Source of the DNA: Dactylorhiza incarnata
Lineage: Eukaryota; Streptophyta; Magnoliopsida; Asparagales; Orchidaceae
NCBI GenBank assembly: GCA_033032865.1
Contig: JAWHQI010000065.1
Span: 8,430,001 to 8,494,000, forward strand
Direction of reading: 5' to 3'
Length of the DNA stretch: 64,000 bases
Part shown: piece after piece, positions 1-12,300 of the stretch
How the letters are laid out: every line of letters begins with the position of its first letter
Numbering within the stretch: position 1 is the first letter of the stretch
Position numbers and translations under genes: made by a program
Notes under the pieces: model-generated
What the model was told of the DNA's origin: nothing
What the model saw: only the letters and a program-made list of their open reading frames with translations
Databases searched by the model: none

Positions 1-1185
1 CATAAAGATTTTTGTATAAAGTGAAGTGGTGAAAATTTTTATTTGCACAAGACACTTTACAATTCTTTCCAAGGTGCTCAACCTCACAATGCTCATTAAG
101 ACTTATCAGGAGGGTGAGTAGTGTTTGGTGGAGTTATCCTTGTCATATATATATTTATTTGATATTGTTTTTTTACTATGAGATCAAGGACTCCAAATTC
201 ACTTATTTTGCAAATATAGATATTTTATTTTTTAGACCACATTTCTCTAATAACAAGTGCATGAATACAAAGAATTGCAAGAAAGAATTCAATGTTGTGT
301 AGGTAAGCTATTTATGTAATTTAATATGTTAAGTTATTATACGACACAATCATGCAAGAAATGATTAAAAAGACATGTGGGTTATCAAAAAATATGAGTG
401 AGAAAACCATTATAATATACAACACATTACTCATACTTAGAGGCAGTTGAAAACAATTCTACATATGAACTCTACAATCATATTCATTGCACATTTTAAG
501 ATAAAAATTCAAGGCATGATGAAAGCACAAAAATGTTTTAAAGTAACTTGAAAGTAAAATTAAACACTGTAAATAATCTTGAAATGATAAATTTAATCAT
601 CCTTGATTTTGTCATTGAAGCATAAGCATTTTTTGTAAAAAAGGAAAAATAAAACACAAAAAAAAGAAAAAATTTAAAACAGAGAAATAATAAAAAAAAA
701 TAAGAGAAAATACCATAAATTTTTCTAAAAAGAAAAAAATAATTTGGAACAAAAGGGCTAAAGCCGACGTCGACTCATAACGCCGAAACAATACTCCATT
801 TCCATTATTTTTTTTTAAAAAAAATTTCTTAATTTAGAGTTTTTATATAGAGGCCTTCTCAGTGTAGAAATTTCAGACTTTATAGAGTTGATTTGAAGGC
901 TCTTTAAGCATGTTTTTGTTGGTTTAGAAGTGTTTTTTCAGTTTTTTTTTGTTTTTGTTTTTCTAAAAATCAATATAAAAATAAGATGCAGGCAGAGATA
1001 TAAAGAGACATATAAAGAGAAAGATAGAAAGAAAATTCAAATTTCAAGAAAAAAACAGGCTAACGCCAGGCGTTAGACACAACGCTGGGCGTTAACAATT
1101 ATAGTTTACAAAAATTGATTTTGACAATTTTGAGGAAAAAAAAAAGCTTTTTATAGGATTTAATGGGATATTTCTAAGACACCCA
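1..1185. other. AT-rich non-coding stretch, probable 3' LTR or flank of element A
   Basis: There is no credible gene here. Positions 1061-1097 carry two adjacent imperfect palindromes (TAACGCCAGGCGTTA and AACGCTGGGCGTTAA) that recur in element A's gag and 5' LTR, which suggests that part of this stretch is A's 3' LTR. I could not align its ends to the LTR start at 6362. Confidence 0.4.
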
Positions 1186-3063
1186 ATTCTAACCGAAGCA
1201 TGTTGAAACTTGCATCGGGGAGTGATTAGGTAAAAATGTCTGCAAGTTGTGAATCGGTCTCTATAAAGCTAATCCTTACCTGTTCTTTTTAATATGATCC
1301 CTAATAAAATGATGTCGGACATCTATATGTTTAGATATACAATGATGTACGGGATTGTTAGTAAGATCGATAGCGCTCTTGTTGTCACATTTTAATTCTA
1401 TGTTATCTAAATAAACTCCAAAGTCCTCTAAAGTTTGAGTCATCCATAAGGCTTGTGCACAACAACTTCTCAGTGCGATATACTCGACATCGGTGGTGGA
1501 AAGGGCAACGGAATTTTGTTTCCTACTAAACTATGATACAAGTGAGGGGCCTAAGAAATGACACGTGTCACTAGTACTCTTACGATCTAATGAACAACCC
1601 GCATAGTTCGAATCAGAAAAACCGTAATAAGGGAATCATTAAATGGATAACATAAGCTTAATCTAGATGATCTGATTAGATAACTAAAAATTCGTTTAAC
1701 CGCTTTAAATGTGATTCTTTTGGGTTTGCTTGAAATCTAGCACATAAACAAATGGCAACATGATATCGGGTCTACATGCACTCAAATATAAAAATGAACC
1801 AATCATTTTTCTATATAATGTTTGATCAATAGAAATACTGGTTTCATCTTTTTCTATCTTTAGTGATGCACTCATTGGCGTATTAGCTTCCTTTAGGTTT
1901 TCAAACTAAAATCTTTTGAGAATATCATGAACATATTTAGATTAACAAATAAAAATATCATCATATTTTTGTATGATTTGAAGTCCTAGAAAATATGTGA
2001 GTTCTCTTACTAAGCTCATTTCAAATTCATTGTTCATCACTAAAACTACTTCATTACATAACTCTTCATTAGTGGCTCCAAAAATAATATCATCTACATA
2101 AATTTGCAATATAATCAAATCATTATTAACATGTTTAATGAAGAGTGTGTTATCCGCACTTCCCATTTTATAACCGTGTTTTAATAAAAATAATGTCAAT
2201 CTTCCATACCAAGCATGTGGCGCTTGTTTCAAACCATAAAGCGCGTTCTCTAACTTAAAGATATGATTTGGAAATTTTTCATTAATAAAACTTGGTGGTT
2301 GTTCCACATAAACTTCTTTTTTTATAATCTCATTTAAATATGCACTTTTAACATCCATTTAAAATAATTTAAACCTTTTAAAACTCGCAAATGCATGAAA
2401 AATTCTAATAGACTCTAGGCGAGCAACGGGTGCAAAAGTTTCATCAAAATCTACCTCTTCGATTTATGAATATTCTTGTGCAACTGATCTAGCTTTATTC
2501 CTTGTAATTCTAGAGTCACCATCTAATTTATTTTTAATAATTCATTCAACACTTACAACTGAATGATTAGATGGTCTTTCAACTAGATTTCAAACCTTAT
2601 TACGTTCAAATTGATTTAATTCTTCGTTCATAGCCAAACACCAAAATTCATTATTTAAAGCGGTTGAAACATTTTTTGGTTCAATATCGGATACAAAACA
2701 AAGGTTTGAAAAAGACTCATGTAAAGAAGAACGAGTACTTACCCATTTTGATGGTTCTCCAATAACAAGTTCCTTTGGATGGTCCTTTGAAAAATTGAGC
2801 TCACTTGGAGGTGCATAAATTTCTTTCTCTTCCTCTTTCTCCTTTCTTTCTCCAAGCAGTTCATCATCATCATGCTCCAAGGTGGGAAGGGGTTCCTCTT
2901 CATTTCTTATAGGATTGGTATCTACACAAGGAACAAGCTCATCAAATCGTACATGAATAGACTCTTCAACTATTTTAGTTCTTTTATTATATATTCTATA
3001 AGCTTTACTGGTTGAAGAGTAGCCAATAAAAATTCCCTCATCACATTTTTCAAACGAAAACAA
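1186..3063 (-). pseudogene. Element A integrase tail, reverse transcriptase and RNase H remnant
   Basis: Positions 3063-2590 encode the integrase/RT linker (GYSSTSKAYRIYNKRT, then a Glu-rich stretch). RT follows with DVKSAYLNEII (2358) and the catalytic YVDDIIFGA (about 2110-2080). RNase H is recognisable in 1560-1186 (TDVEYIALRSCC, NPVHHCISKHIDV), with stops and frameshifts. The polyprotein therefore ends near 1186. Confidence 0.75.
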
Positions 3064-3262
3064 GAAAGACGAAAGAGCAAAAACTAAATTCTTGCAAAAA
3101 GCAAGAGATCCTTCGGCCTTTTTAGATCATTCTTCCCTCGCACGACCTCTTAACATTACACCACTGAATCCCCAATCCTTTGCTTGTTGTGCAGTGACAG
3201 TACCAAACAAGAACTTCTTCCTCTGACAGACAGTGAGTTGATGTAGATAACAAGGCGTGTGC
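3064..3262 (-). other. nad7: Nuclear insertion of mitochondrial DNA: nad7 exon 3 end plus start of intron 3
   Basis: This block interrupts element A's integrase. On the minus strand, 3204-3144 (61 bp) encodes GTVTAQQAKDWGFSGVMLRG, which is residues about 206-226 of plant mitochondrial NADH dehydrogenase subunit 7. It stops where nad7 exon 3 ends. Position 3143 onward reads GTGCGAGGGAAG, the 5' end expected of a plant group II intron. The 3205-3262 part is not nad7 coding sequence and is unidentified, so the insert may be chimeric. It is a non-functional organelle-derived fragment. Confidence 0.75.
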
Positions 3263-3277
3263 CGGCGCTGGAGCGAT

Positions 3278-4344
3278 CTAGGTATCTTTAGTGTTCAATA
3301 TATAGCATTTACAACTAAAAACACGAAAGTAAAATACCTTAGGTTTCTTTTGGAAATACAATTCATAAGAAGTTAATTTTAAAAATGGGCGAAGCATGAC
3401 ACGATTGATTACATAAAATGAAGTACTAATGGATTCGGCCCAAAATAATCTAGGTAACCCATATTCAGAGAGCATAGTGTGTGCTAGCTCTTGTTGTGCG
3501 GTGCGTGGGGCGGAAAATTCACGTCTTAATCATAGATCATTACAAAAAGTAGTAAATTTTTCAATTTCAAATTCTCTTTCATGATCCGAGCGTATGCATT
3601 TTATTTTTAAATCAAGTTCGTTTTGAATACGAATGCATAGTTTAGTAAATTCAAAGAAAGCATCGGATTTGGAAGAAAAAAATATAGTTTAACACAAAAG
3701 TGTATTTTCTACCACCTAGACTAGTAGTGTTAATCGGTCCAAATAAATCCATGTGAATTAATTGAAGAGGTCTAGTAGTAAAAATTATATTTTTGCTTTT
3801 AAATGGGGTTTTTGTAAATTTTTCTTTTTGGCAAGGTGGGCAAATAGAAGATAAATTTCCAATAAGCATTGGCAATCCATTAATTAATTATCTTTTGATA
3901 ATTTTAAAATTAACTTGGTGTTAGAGTAACCAAGACGCATATGCCAAAATTCTAATTCCTCATTTTTTGAAATAAAGCATTTTAAAGAAGAATGTGAAAG
4001 ATCATCGAAGGCAATCATATAAATATTATATATTCTAGGTGCAATGAGTACGACTTCATTTGCTTTATAATTTAATATTTTGAAAAGGTTTGTAGAAGAT
4101 TCAAATAATACATGTAAACTTTTATCACATAATTGACTAATTGAAATTAAATTGTGTTTCAAACTTCTACAAACAATACATTAGAAATTGAAAACAATTC
4201 ATTACCCACTGTGTCGATGCTCATGATCCTTCCTTTTTCGTTATCTCCAAAAGTCATCATCCATCTTTTCTTCATCACAAGGCTAAAGAACTTTGCTTTG
4301 TTGTTTGTCATGTGTTTAGAGCAACCCGAGTCCAAATACCACAC
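3278..4344 (-). pseudogene. Element A protease and integrase remnant
   Basis: The aspartic protease active site reads YLDSGCSKHMT near 4335-4300. It is followed by the pre-integrase zinc region (FWHMRLGYSN) and integrase core pieces (LIHMDLFGP near 3760). The integrase C-terminal half (FWAESISTSFYVINR, then CKCYILNTKD) breaks off at about 3278. It resumes at 3062 with FEKCDEGIFIGYSS on the far side of the nad7 insertion. Confidence 0.75.
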
Positions 4345-4455
4345 GTTTTCTTTGTCCTTAGCCTGCCAACATACCTAAAAGGGAGATAAGAGTAAAGATC
4401 CGGATACCCAAGAGGTTCCTCCCATAGAATAGGTGAAAACTTTAGGCACCCAGAT

Positions 4456-6312
4456 TTATTTTAAAGCACTTTGTCCCTTCTTCCTACAAAAGTCAGTCGT
4501 GTGTCCAAATACATGACATTTGGCACAAGAAATAAAAGGGGTTGAGACCTTTTTCAGAGTTCTGTGTGAGCTCTTGCTGGAAGAATAGATAACAACAGTA
4601 GATTGATTTAATTTTTTATTAACAAAACATTGATTTCTGGATTTACTGCTAACGTTGGCGTTAAGAGTTAACGTTGGGCGATAGCTCCCAGAAACATAAC
4701 CAAGCCCATATTTTGCATTACCATGGCATTGGTTGGCCAAGATCATGTCAAGTGACCTTTGGTCAACTCTAAATTTTTTAATGACCTTGTTTAAATCATG
4801 AATTCGGGCTTTATGTGCGGTGTTTTCCGTTACTAACAAAACATATCGATTTGCAAAGGTTTTCTTACCCTCATCTATTTGAGAAAGAGAAGATTTAAGA
4901 GATCTTCCTAAGTCCCACTTTTCCTTAGTAAGAGATTAAATAGTGGAATGGAACTTAGCGAGAGCTCCTTCAAGTTATTTCACCCTTGGCAATGAGTGTT
5001 TGCACTCTTGGCAAGTCATCTTCTCTTTTCCTGATAGTTTAATTTCTTTAGTTAATTTTTTATTCTCTTTTAATAAAAGTTTATTTTCATATTTCAAAAC
5101 ATCTTTTAAACTTTTATTAAAGTATTTGCAAGTTTGTAAATATTCGCTACATAAATCATCATATAAGGGAGGAGTTACCTCAGTGTCGCTTTGGACACTG
5201 CATTCGTCGACGGATGGTGTGTTGCTCTTTCCATAAGGCACATGTTTGCCTCTTCTTCATTGCTAGAGGATGAGATGCTTGATTCCTCAGAGGAGTCATC
5301 CCATGTAGCTGTCTTTAGTACCTTCTTTTTCTCCTTTCCCTTGTGCCTCTTTTCTTTTTGCTCTTTCAGATATTTCTGGCGCTAGCTCCGGATGTGTCCG
5401 GTCTTTCTACAATGTTAACACTCTGGTGGTGTCCGTTTATCATCGTCGTCGTCACTGCCTTCTCCTTTCTTCAATGAAGATCCCTTCTTGATGAAGTATT
5501 TCCGGAAAGTGTTTCTCTTTTCCGGATTCTTCATGAACCTTTTGAACTTTTTCACAAAAATGCTCTACTTGTCCTCTTCATCATCATCAACATCACTATC
5601 AACCTTCTTCTTTGATTTCAACACCAAGCCTTCTTTTGTGGCTCCATATTGTACTCTTGTGGTTGAATTTTTAATTCAACCTCATGGGTTTTGAGATTCC
5701 CAATGAGGTTCTCAATTTGGAGGTTCTTTAGATCGTGCGAGTACGAGATGGTCGTCACCTTCGGATTGAACTTTGGAGGGAGAGACCTAAGAATTTTTCT
5801 CACCAAGTCGCCATTGGGGAACATCTTTCGAAGCACTTTTGAGTCATTGACAATGAATCTTGTGTACATTGAATCTATGTCTTCATCCGCCTCCATCCGG
5901 AAGTACTCGTATTCGGATTCTAGTTGGAAGAGCTTTGAATCCTTGAACTGCGAAGTACTTTCATGAATAATTTCTAATAAATTCCATATATCGTAAGCAG
6001 TTTCGCAAGCACAAGTTCGATTAAATTCCTTTATATCCAAAGCACAAAATAAAGCATTCATAGCTTTAGCATTATTCTTACATCTCAACTTATCATTATC
6101 ATCTCATTTGTCTTTCGGTTTTTCCAAAGTAACTTCTCCAACAACAATCGTTGGTGGAGAGTTGCATTCTTCTACCATACTCCAAACATCATTATCTAAG
6201 TCAATTAAAAACAATGCATTCTAGTTTTCCAATAATTATAGTCAGTACAGATAAATAGAGGTGGTCTACTAATCCCTTGACCCTCATGAAAAGCATGATT
6301 ATGGTGCATCAT
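4456..6312 (-). pseudogene. Element A gag remnant (two zinc knuckles, coiled coil)
   Basis: The gag probably starts at the ATG at 6312 (MMHHNHAFHEGQG, then RPPLF and NYWK, the usual copia gag opening). It continues through a capsid-like region (6088-5618), a first knuckle CX2CX4H near 5400 with its first Cys pair damaged, an acidic Ser-rich stretch, a Lys/Glu-rich coiled coil (about 5130-5030), and a second intact knuckle CAKCHVFGHTTDFC near 4510. Several frameshifts are visible. The linker before the second knuckle carries the element's palindromic motif at 4650-4688. Confidence 0.75.
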
Positions 6313-6361
6313 TATTCCCGATTGTGAAACCGTTTTGGAATAACCTGGCTCTGATACCAAG

Positions 6362-6544
6362 TGTTGGAACATATGGCACTTTTAGAGGGGGTGAATAAGG
6401 GGTTTACAAGTTTTAAATAAAACTGAGTGATTTTTGAGTTAATTGAAGAACAAGAAATTTTCTGAAACTTGTTGTTAACGTCGGCGTTAGTGTTAACGCT
6501 GGGCGTTAGCTCTCCGGAAAATAAAACACTTCTAAAAAGACACT
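6362..6544 (-). repeat. Element A 5' LTR, partial
   Basis: In plus reading it begins TGTTGGAACATATGGC, two bases from the PBS complement GGCTCTGATACCA (6348-6360). Positions 6473-6509 hold the double palindrome TAACGTCGGCGTTA / TTAACGCTGGGCGTTA. The LTR is truncated at 6544, where unrelated copia gag sequence starts. A 14-bp repeat GACACTTCAACGTC occurs at 6540 and again about 41 bp on. Confidence 0.6.
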
Positions 6545-6835
6545 TCAACGTCCCTCAAGCTTCTCCGACAGCTTAACAGCAGACACTTCAACGTCGATGT
6601 TGAACAGTACCTTATCGTCGACGCACATCCTAATAGTGTTGATGGCGCGCTCATCCAACTCAAGCCACTCTAAATCCTTCACTGAAGCGGGTAAAGACGC
6701 ACGCACCCGCAGGACTCGCATCAAACCCTGTTCAACTAGCATGTCCTTGACCCGAATCTTCCATAGGCGGAAATTCCTGCAACCGTCAAACTTCTCAACT
6801 GAATATCTGGCCAGCACTGTATTCTTCCCTGTCAT
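6545..6835 (-). pseudogene. Element B copia gag N-terminus, truncated
   Basis: It starts MTGKNTVLARYSVEKFDGCR and continues LWKIRVKDMLVEQGL and LDERAINTIRMCVDDKVLFN, the N-terminal gag of Tork/Tnt1-type copia elements. Only about 95 residues remain before the junction with element A's LTR at 6544. Its PBS and LTR lie directly upstream, so the start is well supported. Confidence 0.75.
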
Positions 6836-6982
6836 AGCTGCCCTCAGCGCCTCTAGGCAATCTGATTAATTCACGGATCAGATCTGGAAAGATAGGGAGC
6901 GGACCAATGTCGTCACCTACCGTTGACCCAAACCTAAACCGGACTCCAATCAGACACCTACAAACCTAGCTCTGATATCACT

Positions 6983-7740
6983 TGTAAGGGGACAGGGTAC
7001 GGCACACACAGACGCAACTACAATAATCAGGACACACAAGAACCACAGCAAAACAATATATGAAACGCACACTCGACAAACCACCTAGACACAACTAGCC
7101 ACGCAGTTTATATAGAGATATAAATGCAATACAGATACAAAAGGGGAAGAAAGAAATGACCGTTTGGTGAGTACGTCGTGGATGCTTCAAACACGCATGA
7201 TCCAAGGCAAAATCTGAATATCTTGACTGCAATCTGCCTAACGGACGCACAAGGATCATTGGGAACCTTCGACTCCGACGTACAATGTTCAACCGCTATC
7301 ACCACCAGAGAAGAGTACCAAGCTTGGATACGGACCTTGCCGCGGATACACAGCCCGCTTTCGTCTCAAGCTTCTCCTCTCCAGAAATCCCACTACAAGA
7401 TTGTCGACCAACGAACCTAAGCCAAGGTTACCTTCCTGTCGGTTCCTGTTGCTCCTCCACGGCACGCCTCCTCCCTCGTCCACCTCTTCCAAAGGTCGGC
7501 GGCAACACACCTCCAAGACCGGCGACAAGACTCCTTGAGGCCGGCAGCTCCTCCAAGTGCTCGACCGATGAGGGGGGAGAGCGACGGGGGGCACCCTTGC
7601 GATTCTCCTTTTCGCACGCAGGAATAGGGGCGGCTTCTCCCTTCGCGTGAAAGGAATCGGGGATCTTCTGGACTGGCAGTGATTAGGTCTCAACGAGACC
7701 TAAAAATAAAATAAATTAGATCCGAACCAACACCATAACA
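6983..7740 (-). repeat. Element B 5' LTR with adjacent primer binding site
   Basis: On the minus strand the sequence runs TGTTATGGTG...CCCCTTACA (758 bp), followed by two bases and TGATATCAGAGCT (6980-6968), a one-mismatch initiator-Met PBS. Gag starts about 130 bp further on. The outer boundary at 7740 is set only by the TG/CA ends and is uncertain. Open frames inside it are GC-rich chance frames. Confidence 0.5.
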
Positions 7741-7929
7741 TATTGGTGGGGTTTCTACAACTACACGAGGTTTGAACGCTCGAATCTGAGGAGCCTGTCA
7801 TGAAACACTCACGTGTTAACAAGGAAAAACAGTTTTAACCAAAGTCGAGTGTAACTCGAACAGTAGAATCCAAAAGAGACCACGGGAGCTCTGATTAAGG
7901 GCTGATGAGAGAACAAATAGAGGGTTGTC

Positions 7930-8300
7930 GAGAGCTCCAGTAGGAAGGCCGGCGAGCTTCTTTGAGAGGAATCAGCGAGCTTTTGTAAGAAAGACTTGGC
8001 GAGCGTCTCTAATAGAGCGTCGGCGAGAACCCTGATAGAGGCTCGGCGAGCTTCTTTGAGAGTGTCGGCTAGCTTCTATGCGAGGGCCGACGAGCTTTTG
8101 TGGGAGGGCCTGCGAGCTCCTATGGGGAGACCAGCGAGCTTCTGTAGGAAGGCTGTTGAGATTTTGTGGGAAGGTCGGCAAGCTTCTCTGAGAATGTCTC
8201 GGCGAGCGTTCCTGATAGACAGCCCAAAGTGGGATCGGCGAGCTTCTAGGAGAAAGGCGTCGGCGAACGTCAGTAAGAGAGGGCTCGGTGAGCGTATTCA
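7930..8300. repeat. Degenerate minisatellite, unit about 24-30 bp (GGCGAGCTTCTNTGAGAG-like)
   Basis: About a dozen diverged copies of a unit containing GCGAGCTTCT and GAGAG follow each other with variable spacing. A 129-codon plus-strand frame across it is a by-product of the repeat. A related motif in the opposite orientation (CTCGCCAACC, AGAGGGAA) occurs at 44510-44670. The array is probably LTR-internal. Confidence 0.7.
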
Positions 8301-9292
8301 AGTGTCGGAGTGTTGTTTGAGCTTCGATCTCGAGAAACTAGTGGCGTGTGCTCGGCGGAAATGTGGAGGTCGATCAAGAGAATAGTGGCAGCAGCGAAGG
8401 AAAGCGTCCGTGAATACATGGGAGCATAGGAAGGGTTCATGTGAGGCTTCTGTGAACACACGGTGAGCCACGGTCGGAGAAGCACAGGCATTCCGGAGGA
8501 CGACATAATTGCTCACGGAGAACTGTGACAATTTTTTTTTCTCGGGAGAAAAAATGTGAAGAGCAGCGAAAAAAATGTTTTGCTTTGATACAAAGTTGAG
8601 AACTGGAAAATATATCATATCCAATCTAAAGAATAAACATTATATTACACATCTATATATACACAAAAAGGAGTAACCTCAAACAAATTTAGAGATGTGG
8701 ATCAAAAAAGAGGAATAACAGGAGCCTTTATAGTGGGCCTTTACAGTGGGACTTTATACAATTCAACTATATAGTAGCGCAAGAGGTGTTGCCACCACCA
8801 CACAAAATGTGGGGAGATAGTTTGAACTCCCAAATTCACAATCACCATGTGAGGAAAGGGGTTCATCTCCAAGACATTGTGTTTCCAAAAAAAAATTAAT
8901 ATTTCAGTTGCAACTGGGAAGGATGGAGTATAACATCTCAATTTGACATGATAAAATATATAGCTGATTCAAATGTGATCTATAATGCAAACTCAGCTAG
9001 TACCCGGCAATGAAGGAAGAATTGTAAAGTTAGTTGAAACCAAAACAAATGATGGGAACTGCAGCTAGTAGAATCACGAAAGAAAATAAACTGTTGCCAA
9101 TATTAGAACCAATAAAGAAAACCAAAACAAATAAGTCCAATTGCTATAAACTAACATTAAATCCAAAAAGAAATTAAATAGAAATAGATTACTACCCATG
9201 TCAATTAATGTACAAAGAATTTTATTAAAAAGCAATCTAAGCACAGGTTGAAGGATCATAATTGTTGAAGCAACCGAAAGAACAATACATAC
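8301..9292. other. TPS1 intron 7 sequence, no gene seen
   Basis: This is AT-rich intronic DNA immediately downstream of exon 7. I see no further TPS1 exon and no transposon domain. Confidence 0.5.
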
Positions 9293-9381
9293 AAGATGGT
9301 GTATGGGAACAGCTGTTAGTGTTCCAAATCGTCCATTTATGCGGCCAACAATTTCATGAACTTGACTAGTAAGTTTTTGGT
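9293..9381 (-). CDS. TPS1: TPS1 exon 7 (last exon in window)
   Basis: This 89-bp exon begins AC CAA (completing Tyr413 split with exon 6) and encodes QKLTSQVHEIVGRINGRFG through TAVPIHHL. It ends in phase 0 at CTT|GTATGT. The expected next residues (DRSLDFHALCALYAVTD) are not encoded anywhere between 1 and 9292, so intron 7 exceeds 9.29 kb. Confidence 0.92.
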
Positions 9382-12300
9382 CTGCTTCAAAAAAGGGGGC
9401 AAAGAAACTTGGTAAATTACCGCAAAATATCAGAAATATGACATAAGCTAAATTCATCCATATAAACAATAAATGGTAACTAGTTGGCAATGTACATGAA
9501 AACAAAATTCAAGTGAAAGGAAATCTGAGGCCACTGAGAGGAGAATGTTTTTTTAAATTTCTAGAACTATTCAAAATTGTGAGAAAGTAATTCCTTTTAC
9601 AATTTTAAGTATTGCCCACAAGACTTATAAATTGGAACCACGAGCTAATAAGTGTGTTTTGGAGATAGTCTGTACTTTCAAAGGGTAGTTTTTTGTTATT
9701 CTCTATAAAAACAAAGAAAGTTTACTTTTGCCAATGTTTCTTTTTTTAGTGTCATTTGCTTTTTAATACCTTCTAATCAACTTAAGAAACTTGTTTTGAA
9801 CTTGCAATGAAGATCAGGAGCATCATTCAGAGCGCGCACATCACGACCCGCTCAAGGCCGATACTAGCCATGGACAGTTATATGGCCATCATCTGGACGA
9901 TTAGACCTTCGGGATGCGATCAACGCATTCTTTTAGGGGTTTTTAGAGTTGTATTTTATGGTTAAGTTTAATGCCACGATCGGGCAATTTTACTGTGTCA
10001 CTTAGCATTAGGACGCATCGAAGGTGTTGAAGGCATTCAGAGCTCGTCAATCACACATTGGTATTGGAGTCGGTTGCCTCCTCCACAGCGCCGAAGCCGT
10101 GAGTTGAATGTTAAGCCGAGGAAAATCCTCGTCGCCGACCCTCGTCCATAATCGGTGCTTCCTATGCCAAGTTCCACAGATGCCTCCCTCTGTTCCAGTA
10201 GGCATCAACACTGTCGGAGCCCCTTCTTCCAGTACTGAGCCTCAAAGCCACCCCTGTTCTAGTAGGCACAAACACCCACACAACAACCTCTTGTGTAGTC
10301 CCACTTCTCCATCAAGCCACTTTCCTCTCCGACATCCATAGCCCACCAACAACCCTCTTTCCCAGTCATTTCCCCCTCTCTACCCTCCTAGCAGAAAACT
10401 TTTTTCTCTGAGGTCACTGCAACAATTGCCTCACAAATGCCATACTTCACCTCAGACCACTTCTCCCACCACTAGTATCCACCCCAGAAAATGCAAATAC
10501 TCCCTGGAAATGGCCCTTCACCAAATATCACAAACCACTAAATTCCAATATTTTGATATGATTTTCCTTACCGCAAACCATTCACTAGCACTTACACTCC
10601 ACCCATAATCAAGCCCGCATATTACATCAATTCCGGAATGGATTCAACTACAACGTGAGAGGTGTATTTAGTTTTGAATGTCTAGTAGAATAAAATAATG
10701 CAAAGTGAGATTTGTATTTAGCTTGGAATGCCTAGTAGAATAGAATAATGCAAAATTAGATTCCACAAGACTAGTCTTTACTCTTAAATATACATGAGTA
10801 AAGACTCATATGAAGAAATTACCCTTAGTGGGTATTACACATACGACTTGCTAATATAGAGATAATGATCTAATTACAACTCTTCCTCTCAAGTCGGACG
10901 AAAGATATCAATCATCCCTAGCTTATGGATATCATCGGTGAACAATCGCATCCCAGACTTTTGGTGAAAACATCTGTCAGTTGCTCTTTAAAGTGAACAA
11001 ATGGGGTGACCACATTTCCTCCATCGACGATCCAGCAGACGTGAAGCGCAGCCTCCAGGGACATTCTCTGTTGTAGGTCTCGTCTTCTCCAACAGCAGCT
11101 ATCGAGAATCCCAGCCATTGATTCCTCGCCATTCTGCATCGTCGTGCCACCACGATGATCCTTAAATCCATTGATGATCCTGTGCCACTCTCCTGAACGC
11201 ACACAAGGGGAAGACACTACCAGTTGTATGCATCCTCCTCGAGTCGCATGCCTTACCTTTTCGAGTCCCCCCCCCCCCCCCCCCTCGCATAGCAGTAACC
11301 CCTCAAGCCCCTAGATCGTGCAGCCGCCTGTTCAGACTGGTTCATTTCAGCAACCACCTTTTAATTAATTGACGGAAGTATGTAGGACTCGGTCACTCTT
11401 CTGACTGATCTCCGGGGCATCATGCAAAACTTTATGACATCTATGGACGCACAACTTTGAGACGTCAAGGCACATCGTCGGGATGACATGACCTCACTCC
11501 TCCACAAACTTAATGATTTGACAGCCGTCTTTCAGCCGCAGCGTGTTCCCCCGCCGCCACCAGCCCCAGCAGTCGTCACTTCGCCGCTCCGGGCTAGTCC
11601 CATAACAGGTGGTAACATCGATATCCTTTCGTGGAGGAATAGAGAATAAATACACAACGTTGAGCACGAGGGTCAACTTTGTCACGATGAGGCTAATGTA
11701 CATGAACTGAACACACACACTAAAACACACGTTGTGGCAGATGAGAGGTATGTACAACAGAAGTGGTGGAGAGATGGGCGAGGGGAGTAGCATAGTCTAA
11801 AACCCGTGATGGTAGACGATTGATGAGATGAGCAGCGGTTAGAACAACATCGCCACAATAAGATCAAGGAAGATGCATAATGGTGAGAAGACAACGTGCA
11901 ACCTCAAGAAGATGTCGGATTTTTCGATCATCGACCCCATTTTGGGTAGAGGTGTGAACACATGTGGTTTGATGGATAATACCATAACCAATGAGATCAG
12001 AACCAAACAACCCACGATCATCATATCCCCCCCCCCCCCCCCCCCCAATTAGCATTATGGAAGACACAGATAGTGCCCTTGAACTGGGTCATATGGACCA
12101 CAAACAACGGAATGTAGGACAGCAAAAGAACTGGTACTAGGAGAAGATAAGTGTGAAGAGTTATGTCTAATATGTTTAGACAGCTCACATACATCACAAG
12201 ATAAAGATTTAATAAAAGGCAAAAAACAGGAAACAAATTTTGAAGAAAAGAGGAGAGGATGTCTGAGACGCTGATGTCATCGTCGAACATCCGCAACAGT

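Larger units (their letters stand above)
1186..6544 (-). mobile_element. Element A: Sirevirus-like Ty1/copia retrotransposon, decayed
   Basis: In minus-strand order: partial 5' LTR (6544-6362), primer binding site TGGTATCAGAGCC (6360-6348), gag with two zinc knuckles, protease, integrase, reverse transcriptase and RNase H. The gag-pre-protease-integrase-RT-RNaseH order is copia. The long gag with a coiled-coil segment and two knuckles resembles Sireviruses. Frameshifts and stops break every domain. A mitochondrial nad7 piece interrupts integrase near 3064-3262. The LTR is cut at 6544 where element B's gag starts. It lies in TPS1 intron 7, in the same orientation as the gene. Confidence 0.85.

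Noticed and set aside
7285..8385. Overlapping long frames in GC-rich DNA
   Set aside because: They fall in element B's LTR and the minisatellite, and both strands are open, which is typical of composition rather than coding.
8301..9292. Further TPS1 exon between element B and exon 7
   Set aside because: I searched for the expected DRSLDFHALCALYAVTD coding sequence on the minus strand and did not find it.
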